Below, in pieces: positions 53,566 through 60,127 of a stretch of DNA of 64,000 nt (position 1 is the stretch's first letter; each line of letters begins with the position of its first letter). Source of the stretch: Candidatus Homeothermus arabinoxylanisolvens (lineage in GTDB: Bacteria; Bacteroidota; Bacteroidia; Bacteroidales; Muribaculaceae). Position numbers and translations under genes: made by a program. Below the pieces are notes generated by a model. It saw nothing but the letters and a program-made list of their open reading frames with translations, searched no databases and was not told where the DNA came from. The DNA is taken from positions 1 through 64,000 of the forward strand of contig LUJO01000013.1 in assembly GCA_001689405.1 (NCBI GenBank), given 5' to 3'.

Positions 53566-54933
53566 ATGGCAAAACAGGTGAAAACGACTTGGTTCTGCAG
53601 CAACTGCGGCAATGAATCGTCAAAATGGGTAGGGCGCTGTCCCGGCTGCGGAGAGTGGAACACTATGGTTGAGGAACGTGTCGTGACCGGCAAGAGCAAG
53701 TCATCGACATTTGACTCCGGACGTGACAATGTGCCCATGCCTATATCGGGCATAGTCGCGGAGACCGAGACCCGCATACATATGCCGAGTGAGGAGCTGA
53801 ACCGGGTACTCGGCGGAGGGCTTGTAGCAGGCTCAATTGTGCTTATAGGCGGGGAGCCGGGTATAGGCAAATCGACCCTTGTTTTGCAGAATATATTGTC
53901 GATACGCGGTAAACGCATACTTTATGTGTCGGGCGAAGAGAGCGCGGCACAGCTGAAGATGCGTGCCGACCGAATAGGGCGCCTCAGCGATAACTGTTTT
54001 ATAGTATGCGACACTTCACTTGAGTCGATAATGAGGCATGTCGACAGCTTAAAGCCCGAAATGCTTGTCGTGGACTCTATTCAGACTATAGCCTCTGACG
54101 CCATCGAGTCATCGTCGGGCAGTGTGAGTCAGGTCAGGGAATGTGCCGCACAGCTGTTGCGTTACGCCAAGTCATCCGGCACTCCGGTGATTCTTATAGG
54201 ACATATCAACAAAGAGGGTTCCATTGCCGGCCCAAAGGTGCTTGAGCACATTGTTGACGCCGTGCTGCAGTTTGAAGGCGACCGCCACTACATGTACCGC
54301 ATATTGCGCTCTATAAAGAACCGTTTCGGCTCGACATCCGAACTGGGCATTTATGAGATGGTGCAGCGCGGACTCCGTGAGGTCTCTAATCCGTCGGAAC
54401 TGCTTCTGTCGCAGAGCGACGGCGCGGAGTTGTCGGGAGTATCCATCGGGGTGACGCTTGAAGGTATACGCCCATTTCTTATTGAGACACAGGCGCTTGT
54501 GTCGACAGCGGCTTATGGTACTCCGCAACGGTCAGTGACGGGCTTTGACGCTAAGCGCATGAACATGTTGCTCGCTGTGCTTGAGAAACGTGTAGGCTTC
54601 AAGCTCGCCCAGAAAGACGTGTTTCTTAATATAGCCGGAGGCCTTAAAGTCAACGACCCTGCCCTTGATCTAAGCGTCATATGTTCAATATTGTCATCCA
54701 ACGTAGACATGGCGATACCCCGCGATGTGTGCATGTCGGGTGAAGTCGGCTTGTCGGGCGAGATCAGACCCGTGACACGTGTGGAGCAGCGTATACTTGA
54801 AGCCGAAAAACTCGGTTTTTCCACAATACTCATACCGCGTAATAATACCAAAGGTTTTGACACATCACGTCTTAATATCAAGATTGTGGAAGTCGCCAAA
54901 GTTGAGGAGGCATTCAGGACGTTGTTTGCCTGA
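53566..54933 (+). CDS. radA: DNA repair protein RadA/Sms
   Basis: 455 residues. Zinc finger CSNCGNESSKWVGRCPGCGEW at the N-terminus, Walker A GGEPGIGKSTL (about residue 100), Walker B in MLVVDSIQTI, the RadA-specific KNRFGSTSELGIYEM motif, and a C-terminal Lon-like domain (ISGEIRPVTRVEQRI-type region). It processes branched recombination intermediates. 6 bases after the trmH-type gene. No terminator is seen directly behind it; the first one lies at 55276. Confidence 0.95.
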   Translation: MAKQVKTTWFCSNCGNESSKWVGRCPGCGEWNTMVEERVVTGKSKSSTFDSGRDNVPMPISGIVAETETRIHMPSEELNRVLGGGLVAGSIVLIGGEPGIGKSTLVLQNILSIRGKRILYVSGEESAAQLKMRADRIGRLSDNCFIVCDTSLESIMRHVDSLKPEMLVVDSIQTIASDAIESSSGSVSQVRECAAQLLRYAKSSGTPVILIGHINKEGSIAGPKVLEHIVDAVLQFEGDRHYMYRILRSIKNRFGSTSELGIYEMVQRGLREVSNPSELLLSQSDGAELSGVSIGVTLEGIRPFLIETQALVSTAAYGTPQRSVTGFDAKRMNMLLAVLEKRVGFKLAQKDVFLNIAGGLKVNDPALDLSVICSILSSNVDMAIPRDVCMSGEVGLSGEIRPVTRVEQRILEAEKLGFSTILIPRNNTKGFDTSRLNIKIVEVAKVEEAFRTLFA

Positions 54934-55099
54934 ATAGTGGATCGGTCACAATATCCGTAACGGATGCAGCTGAGTATGTATGTCGTATTTGCATCATGCA
55001 GCCGATAGCGACAAGCACGAGCTTTGCCGGACTCGAATATGTTTTGATACAGGTTTTCCCTATCATGACACTTTGTGCTCGGAACAAATGGCGATTCGC

Positions 55100-55250
55100 A
55101 TGTTGTCAAACTGCATCCGGCTGCGACCCGCATGGTCTCTTGCTTGGCCATCCTGCTTAACGGGCGCTGTACTGCTGGCGCCCCTACCAATCCGTTATAT
55201 TTTAACAGTTCAACCGACTTTTGCTGCTGACCCGCAATTAGTCCGTTTTG
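55100..55250 (+). repeat. dispersed intergenic repeat, copy A (left of CRISPR)
   Basis: Contains GGCTGCGACCCGCATGGTCT (from 55119; the 35-base block differs from copy B at three sites), TTTTAACAGTTCAACCG (55200-55216, also in copy C) and CAACCGACTTTTGCTGCTGA (from 55211; 21 of 24 bases as in copy B). Copies A and B flank the CRISPR array as direct repeats. The rest of 54934-55363 has no gene. Confidence 0.7.
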
Positions 55251-55275
55251 CAGCTGCTCTTGAAAAGCCTGAAAT

Positions 55276-55314
55276 AACAGAAAACGGACCTCGTTTTGAG
55301 GCCCGTTTTCTGTT
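55276..55314. terminator. terminator before the CRISPR array
   Basis: Arms AACAGAAAACGG and CCGTTTTCTGTT with an inner CCTC/GAGG stem. It can end radA transcripts on the plus strand and CRISPR transcripts arriving on the minus strand. Confidence 0.8.
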
Positions 55315-55363
55315 CCTGAATCGGAACGTTACAGCTTGTAGATTAGTCAGTTGCGCCTAATGT

Positions 55364-56334
55364 GCTGTATCTTGTAGCACAAAAGTAATAAAAAGTAAGC
55401 AAATTACAACTTGATATGTCCTGCTTCGGCTACGATGTTCGCTGTATCTTGTAGCACAAAAGTAATAAAAAGTAAGCAAATTACAACTGTGTAGTAGTTG
55501 GCAAGGAAAGCAAAGACGCTGTATCTTGTAGCACAAAAGTAATAAAAAGTAAGCAAATTACAACTCGCTAAGTGCCGGGGTTATACTCTCTTTGGCTGTA
55601 TCTTGTAGCACAAAAGTAATAAAAAGTAAGCAAATTACAACAGAAGCAGTTCGCGTTGTGCTTTCCAATGAGCTGTATCTTGTAGCACAAAAGTAATAAA
55701 AAGTAAGCAAATTACAACGGACTTAAAGAAGGCACAATATTAGAAGGCGCTGTATCTTGTAGCACAAAAGTAATAAAAAGTAAGCAAATTACAACTGCAA
55801 CAAATTACCATACAATTTCCCCGCCGCTGTATCTTGTAGCACAAAAGTAATAAAAAGTAAGCAAATTACAACAGACCAACCCGCCAACCCGCACCCCGGA
55901 GCGCTGTATCTTGTAGCACAAAAGTAATAAAAAGTAAGCAAATTACAACTATCCGTGTCGCTTGGCGATGATGTAGGATGCTGTATCTTGTAGCACAAAA
56001 GTAATAAAAAGTAAGCAAATTACAACTGGCGCGACGCTCTTGCGCTGCTCGAGTCGGCTGTATCTTGTAGCACAAAAGTAATAAAAAGTAAGCAAATTAC
56101 AACTACTCACACTGTCTTAATCACTATTTTTTTGCTGTATCTTGTAGCACAAAAGTAATAAAAAGTAAGCAAATTACAACTCGTCGAGCATAGGCAGCGT
56201 AACAGGCTGAGCTGTATCTTGTAGCACAAAAGTAATAAAAAGTAAGCAAATTACAACGAGTTAAAGAGGCTCAAGCTCGTAAACTTAGCTGTATCTTGTA
56301 GCACAAAAGTAATAAAAAGTAAGCAAATTACAAC
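55364..56334 (-). CRISPR. type II-C CRISPR array, 13 repeats, 12 spacers
   Basis: Thirteen repeats of 47 bases at a strict 77-base period (starts 55364, 55441 ... 56288), separated by twelve 30-base spacers, all different. I see no base change between repeats, including the two ends. Read on the minus strand, the repeat starts GTTGTAATTTGC and ends GATACAGC, the form typical of Bacteroidetes type II-C (Cas9) systems. Each repeat contains TTG (repeat positions 2-4), 19 bases, TACTTTTG (24-31), a full Bacteroidetes promoter firing toward the next spacer on the minus strand. No cas1, cas2 or cas9 occurs in the window. Orientation is inferred from repeat form and these promoters. Confidence 0.97.
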
Positions 56335-56456
56335 CGGCCTTGTGATGAAGTTCGCATGGAATGATGGCGACGCACGTCGGTGTCACTGTGCGGGGAGTTG
56401 ACGGCCGAGAGACTTAAGCAGTGGTTTGAAGAGGCAAAAGCTCGATACGGGTTTAG

Positions 56457-56612
56457 CTAAAGTTTGCCTATCTGACCGAAATTCCACCAAAGCGCCGCGC
56501 CAAACGATACCGCGCCTGCGATCATGGCGATCAGGCGAGCCGCAGGCCATATCATATAAACGACAAACGATACGGCGCTCACCCACAATAGTATTTTACC
56601 GAGATTAATCAT
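56457..56612 (-). CDS. small predicted membrane protein, 51 aa
   Basis: MINLGKILLWVSAVSFVVYM start, then WPAARLIAMIAGAVSFGAALWWNF and a short tail; two closely spaced membrane helices with a PAAR turn. No family recognised. It sits in the gap between the CRISPR array and the anti-repeat where cas genes would usually be. Overlapping its stop on the other strand is the end of an open fragment (about 56367-56460, ending LKQWFEEAKARYGFS) that has no start. It may be a small phage-type or accessory gene; expression is unproven. Confidence 0.35.
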   Translation of the reverse strand: MINLGKILLWVSAVSFVVYMIWPAARLIAMIAGAVSFGAALWWNFGQIGKL

Positions 56613-56640
56613 TATCAAGCCTTTATAATCTCAACAACAC

Positions 56641-56766
56641 ATGGACAATAAAGTTAGCTTCGAGGTCAAATTGAACTTTGACTACGCCCCACGGCTGTAT
56701 CTTGAGGCACAAGCGCTTGGGGGCTTCTGGTGGTGGGGCTTCGGACATCTTGATGATGTCGATTGA
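56641..56766 (+). CDS. small ORF, 41 aa, containing a CRISPR half-repeat
   Basis: Reads MDNKVSFEVKLNFDYAPRLY then LEAQALGGFWWWGFGH and an acidic end. No family recognised. Bases 56694-56715 inside it match the first 22 bases of the plus-strand CRISPR repeat at 18 positions, so the frame may be accidental and the DNA a repeat relic. Divergent from the 51-residue ORF by 28 bases. Confidence 0.3.
   Translation: MDNKVSFEVKLNFDYAPRLYLEAQALGGFWWWGFGHLDDVD
56694..56715 (+). repeat. decayed CRISPR half-repeat
   Basis: GCTGTATCTTG matches exactly and the next 11 bases at 7 of 11 positions to the plus-strand repeat; the second half of the repeat is absent. It lies 360 bases right of the array, off the 77-base period. 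Confidence 0.45.
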
Positions 56767-56789
56767 TTTGTGGAATCAATATGAAAACG

Positions 56790-56935
56790 CTGTTGTTAAA
56801 CGATGCCAAAGTCGGGCCGTACGCCGGTACCACGGCGTACGGCTGCGACCCGCACGGTCTCTTGCATGGCTATCCGATTCGCGTGCTGTGTCAAATACAT
56901 CAACCGTTTTTTGCTGCTGATCCGATTATGACTTA
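56790..56935 (+). repeat. dispersed intergenic repeat, copy B (right of CRISPR)
   Basis: Carries GTTGTTAAACGA near its start (as copy C), GGCTGCGACCCGCACGGTCT (from 56841, as copy A) and CAACCGTTTTTTGCTGCTGA (from 56901). It ends three bases before the anti-repeat. Its TTTTTTG with TATATAGC 20 bases on (56935) might act as a weak promoter for the tracrRNA. Confidence 0.65.
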
Positions 56936-56937
56936 TA

Positions 56938-57040
56938 TAGCACAAAAGTAATAAAAAGCAGACAAAATTGCGACATAACGTTGTAATACGATATTAAAGT
57001 GTTATATTTGCGGTACAAGCGCAATTCCCCGGGGGTGAAT
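56938..57040 (+). ncRNA. candidate tracrRNA (bulged CRISPR anti-repeat)
   Basis: Bases 56938-56974 resemble the plus-strand repeat: the first 21 bases (TAGCACAAAAGTAATAAAAAG) are identical, the remaining 16 pair with the crRNA repeat through three G-U wobbles, a bulged A and two mismatches. A spacer-like copy would keep neither bulge nor wobbles, so an anti-repeat is more likely than a decayed repeat. Right behind it come ATAAC (56975-56979) with GTTAT (57001-57005) around an inner TAATA/TATTA stem, then TTGCG/CGCAA (57008-57024), stem-loops of the kind found 3' of anti-repeats. Strand fits the array orientation. The 3' end is uncertain; it may extend to the terminator near 57156. Confidence 0.6.
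56981..57010 (+). promoter_or_regulatory. promoter for a structured RNA
   Basis: TTG (56981-56983), 19 bases, TATATTTG (57003-57010). It overlaps the first stem-loop after the anti-repeat, so the same DNA may serve both as RNA structure and as a promoter. Expected start near 57017. Confidence 0.55.
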
Positions 57041-57156
57041 AGAATAAGCTAACACCTGACGGATGATGGGGGCTACAAAAAGTCTGGGCTTAATACAGCG
57101 GGGGAAAGTGTTAATCCGTAGGTAATGGAGGGCTGCTTGGCTCTCCATTGCTTTTT
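57017..57156 (+). ncRNA. candidate structured RNA with own terminator
   Basis: From the expected start the sequence holds ACCTgACGGAT (57054-57064), which pairs with ATCCGTAGGT (57114-57123) as ten pairs with one bulged G. TAACAC (57050-57055) could pair with GTGTTA (57108-57113) in a crossing arrangement, and the last hairpin AATGGAG/CTCCATT (57124-57149) is followed by GCTTTTT, a rho-independent terminator. No protein frame fits. It is either the tail of the tracrRNA or a separate sRNA of ~140 nt; I know of no family with these motifs. Confidence 0.5.
57124..57156 (+). terminator. terminator of the structured RNA / tracrRNA
   Basis: AATGGAG - 12-base loop - CTCCATT then GCTTTTT. Points toward the convergent gene ending at 57220. 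Confidence 0.75.
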
Positions 57157-57219
57157 GTAAGCAAGCTGCGGCTATACATACGGCAGGGGACGGTAATTTA
57201 CACTGATTATAATGACGTG

Positions 57220-57894
57220 TCAATGTCTGTGAAACGCTTCTGCACCTTCCTTGGCCACTTTCAAGTACACCGGCGCATTGTCGTCGGGAGGCGTGTCCTC
57301 TTCAAGCGTGATTGTATAATAGATATAATCGTCTATATCGTGCGTCTCATACCATTTCCGAGGCTCCACACCTGAATCGCGTAGCCCGCAATACCAGACC
57401 ATAGTGCCTATTTCACTGTCAATCTTGATGCCCGAAGAGTAGGCTATGATTGGAAATTCCGTATCACTGCCGGCAATGTAGGTTTCCATAAGTATTTTAT
57501 TCCTGTCGATATCCAACGTGTCGGAGAACATCGGCTGACCGGTAGCGGAATGTACGCATTCCAATATTATCTTGTCATTATTAATAGGGACGGTGATGAA
57601 ATCAAGAGTTTCCACACTGTCGACCAACACGAAATGAATAAAATCCTGCATCATATCCTTTTCGGAAAACTCTCCGTCGTGACAAGAAATTCGCTTGATT
57701 ATGCCACGTTTACCGTTAAATTCTCCCTTCAAGGTTGCACTCATGCTCTGCACACCCTTTATCCTAAGGTATTGCCGCATGACCTCGGGCAGCGACTGTG
57801 TCTTGTCGTTATACTCCATCTTGACCTGCCGGGCATGTACATCAACAATGCAGATCAATGCTATTAGAAATGCGATAAATGACTTATTCATCAT
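57220..57894 (-). CDS. secreted protein of unknown function, 224 aa
   Basis: Signal peptide MMNKSFIAFLIALICIVDVHA, then a mature domain of ~200 residues, mostly beta (KGVQSMSATLKGEFNGKRG, DFITVPINNDKIILECVHSA, WYETHDIDDYIYYTITLEED). The four cysteines ISCHDGE, LECVHS, WYCGLR and the signal Cys are not in a known pattern. No family recognised; length and style are those of small Bacteroidales periplasmic proteins. Single gene, converging on the structured RNA. Not similar to any Cas protein. Confidence 0.6.
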   Translation of the reverse strand: MMNKSFIAFLIALICIVDVHARQVKMEYNDKTQSLPEVMRQYLRIKGVQSMSATLKGEFNGKRGIIKRISCHDGEFSEKDMMQDFIHFVLVDSVETLDFITVPINNDKIILECVHSATGQPMFSDTLDIDRNKILMETYIAGSDTEFPIIAYSSGIKIDSEIGTMVWYCGLRDSGVEPRKWYETHDIDDYIYYTITLEEDTPPDDNAPVYLKVAKEGAEAFHRH

Positions 57895-58096
57895 AGCGGT
57901 AATTTTACAGACTTACATATAGGCTATTATTGCCTTTGCAAAAATAGTAAAATGGAGTGAGAAAGCAAAATCCCGCCCTTCATATGCGTGTTTTAACGAC
58001 CTGTGGTTTTGCTATACCCAATTCCCGCATCGGTTCGTCGTCATGATGTGCGGCTGCCGTGAGCCATTTCGTCGCTTGAGTTGTTATATTGTCATT

Positions 58097-58306
58097 ATGG
58101 AGGTGTGGATTGCGATAGGAGTGGCATTTGCCGGTATGCTTTGCATAAATGCAGGGCGCATATGGCGTGCCGTAGAGTCTTATAAAAGCCGTAGGCATGA
58201 GGATTATGTAAGTCGTCATACGCGTGCTATAACTTTTTTGCGCTATGCGGGTTACGGCCTGTTCATCGTAGCGCTGCTGTTGCTCATGTTTGTTGACGGG
58301 CAATAA
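58097..58306 (+). CDS. small membrane protein, 69 aa
   Basis: Started at the ATG at 58097 (MEVWIAIGVAFAGMLCINAG); the frame is open upstream to 58043 but that adds a Cys-rich stretch with no helix. Two membrane helices (residues 3-20 and 48-66, RYAGYGLFIVALLLLMFV) flank a basic cytoplasmic loop (WRAVESYKSRRHEDY). No family recognised. Lies alone between the minus-strand secreted protein and the META-domain lipoprotein gene. Confidence 0.55.
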   Translation: MEVWIAIGVAFAGMLCINAGRIWRAVESYKSRRHEDYVSRHTRAITFLRYAGYGLFIVALLLLMFVDGQ

Positions 58307-58346
58307 AAACTTGCTTCGATTTAGGGCCTGTTACGATAATTGTTAG

Positions 58347-58354
58347 TAGCTTTG
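58347..58354 (+). promoter_or_regulatory. -7 element upstream of the META lipoprotein
   Basis: TAGCTTTG fits TAnnTTTG; start near 58361, 46 bases before the chosen ATG. The -33 element is not clear. Confidence 0.45.
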
Positions 58355-58406
58355 TGCCCTGTTATCTTAAGAATGAATGTTCAACTTAGATAAAACACAA
58401 TTAAAA

Positions 58407-58880
58407 ATGAAACAAATTTTTATGGTAGCCGCCGCTGCGGCGCTTATGCTTTCTTCATGCGGAAGCAAAAACAATTCACAGAATGCAGATGCAGTAAACG
58501 ATACAATCGCTGAAGCCGAGGCCATTCATTCACTGGTCGGCAAATGGGATATCGCCAATGTTGTCGTTAACGATTCTGTTTCGGTAAAGCCTGACTCAAT
58601 CGACGCATATTTTGATTTTAAAAACGATTCGGCCTACGTTGTAGCTACCGGTTGCAATTCCATTCAGGGCGAATACGCTCTTGTAGGCGATTCGATCAAG
58701 TGGGGCAATTCGCTTAAGACTACCATGCTGTGTCCCGACAATATGGTTGTCGAGGATATGCTTACACAGGTCCTCCCCAATGTCGTTGTCGTGGATTTCG
58801 AGAATGATACGGTAGCTCGGTTAAATGCTTCTGCCGCCGGTCAATACATTGTCCTTTCCAAGACTTCGTCGGAACGTTGA
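58407..58880 (+). CDS. META-domain lipoprotein
   Basis: 157 residues from MKQIFMVAAAAALMLSSCGS, a lipoprotein signal with Cys18; the ATG 30 bases upstream gives no signal. The mature part reads LVGKWDIANVVVNDSV, FKNDSAYVVATGCNSIQGEYALVGDSIKWGNSLKTTMLCPDN, the WxL...GCNxxxGxY...TxMxC pattern of META/HslJ domains. Such proteins are linked to motility and heat or novobiocin tolerance in other species; a generic envelope stress role is all that can be said. It converges with the PagL-like gene. Confidence 0.82.
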   Translation: MKQIFMVAAAAALMLSSCGSKNNSQNADAVNDTIAEAEAIHSLVGKWDIANVVVNDSVSVKPDSIDAYFDFKNDSAYVVATGCNSIQGEYALVGDSIKWGNSLKTTMLCPDNMVVEDMLTQVLPNVVVVDFENDTVARLNASAAGQYIVLSKTSSER

Positions 58881-58891
58881 GCCGCCGCTGA

Positions 58892-60127
58892 TTATCGCTT
58901 GTCGTGGAAGCGGTAGCCGAAACCTATCATGAGGTTGTTGGGATTCTTGAAGCTGTTTAGCTGATAGCCTATGTGCAGGAATGCCTGTGGCATTATATGC
59001 ACTTTCAGCGCAAGTATCTGATAGAAGTTGCGGTTTTCATGACATGCTATGAAGTTGCGTCCTATGCCCATGTTTATTGAGAATATGGGCATGACAAGTT
59101 CACCGCGTATCGACACTCCGGCACTGATGCAGTCCTTGAACGGTTGCCGGCGAAATTTGATACCTTCGTCGTGGGTTCCTTCAATCCAGTATTTGGATAG
59201 GTTGGAACCCTCGTCATATTGTATGTCGGCCGACAGACCCGCACGGAAGTAGCGGTTGAAGTTGTACATGGGCGCGAAGTTTATGCCGGCTACGGCGAAG
59301 TGTCCCGGCACCATCTCGGTCTCATACGTTTCTACCGCACGCTTGCGAGCGGCTCCGTATACGACCAAGTCATAGCTCATGTGGGGCTTCATGCGCGCTG
59401 TATCGGGCAAGGCACAAGTCCTGCGACGAGGCTGAGTGTTGAGTGTGTAGGTGAGTCCGACCCTTCCGCCTATTGAATTGACTCCGGGATTGGGCCATGA
59501 CGTGTTGCCGTTGGAGTAGTGCGACATGTCTATGCCGGCCGTAAGATTAAGCCGTTGCGACAGCCGGTAGTTAAACATGAAGCCCAGATTTATGTAGGCG
59601 TTTACTTTGGAGCCTACCACCAGATTTACACGCGGCAGTTCGGGGTCATATTTTTTCCAGCCGAATGTCGCTCCAAAATTCCATTCATAGTTTAACGACA
59701 GCCTGTCAGACAGATGCACTATGGGCGCGCCCTGAAATATGTAAAGACCGATGGGGTTTCCTATGCGCTCGCTGTTGAAAAATGAAGTGTAACCGATGCC
59801 TATGCCTTGATACGCCTCGGGATACATGCGGCCGAGTTTGGTGGCGTCCGAGAAACTGAACGCCCATTTCAGATGAGCCGACAGCGCGGTGTGCATTTCG
59901 TCGGGCCGTTCGCCGTCATCGTAGTCGTATGTTATCGCATTTCTTGACGATGCCACATATGACGGGCGCACATCCACTCCTATACGGTGTATGAGTTTTG
60001 GCATTGCCGTGCATGTATCATTCTGTGCGGCGTGTGCTGCAGGTGCCAGCGATATGACGATTATTATAGCCGCTGCAATTTGCCGGCATATGGATGCCGG
60101 TGTACGATGGGTGTTATTCTGCTCCAT
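58892..60127 (-). CDS. PagL-like acyloxyacyl hydrolase (lipid A deacylase)
   Basis: 411 residues. Signal peptide around AAAIIIVISLAPAAHAAQ, then an outer-membrane beta-barrel with alternating aromatic strands. The catalytic HxS pair is visible as DMSHYSNGNTSWPNPGVNSIG (about residue 200), which matches the PagL active-site region His-x-Ser with the following NPGxN. A second barrel half of about 170 residues follows, longer than enterobacterial PagL (~180 total), as in other Bacteroidetes members. It should remove an acyl chain from lipid A at the outer membrane, altering host recognition. It overlaps the upstream lipoprotein gene by 14 bases. Confidence 0.82.
   Translation of the reverse strand: MEQNNTHRTPASICRQIAAAIIIVISLAPAAHAAQNDTCTAMPKLIHRIGVDVRPSYVASSRNAITYDYDDGERPDEMHTALSAHLKWAFSFSDATKLGRMYPEAYQGIGIGYTSFFNSERIGNPIGLYIFQGAPIVHLSDRLSLNYEWNFGATFGWKKYDPELPRVNLVVGSKVNAYINLGFMFNYRLSQRLNLTAGIDMSHYSNGNTSWPNPGVNSIGGRVGLTYTLNTQPRRRTCALPDTARMKPHMSYDLVVYGAARKRAVETYETEMVPGHFAVAGINFAPMYNFNRYFRAGLSADIQYDEGSNLSKYWIEGTHDEGIKFRRQPFKDCISAGVSIRGELVMPIFSINMGIGRNFIACHENRNFYQILALKVHIMPQAFLHIGYQLNSFKNPNNLMIGFGYRFHDKR

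Noticed and set aside
55789..56075. Two overlapping minus-strand frames with a recurring CNLLTFYYFCATRY-type segment
   Set aside because: They are translations of the CRISPR repeats, not proteins.
56457..56766. Idea that the two small frames are anti-CRISPR proteins
   Set aside because: No similarity to a known Acr or Aca, no Aca-like helix-turn-helix gene beside them; position alone is not evidence.
57017..57156. 6S RNA or tmRNA as identity of the structured RNA
   Set aside because: No closing stem joining both ends and no tag-coding or tRNA-like part could be found.
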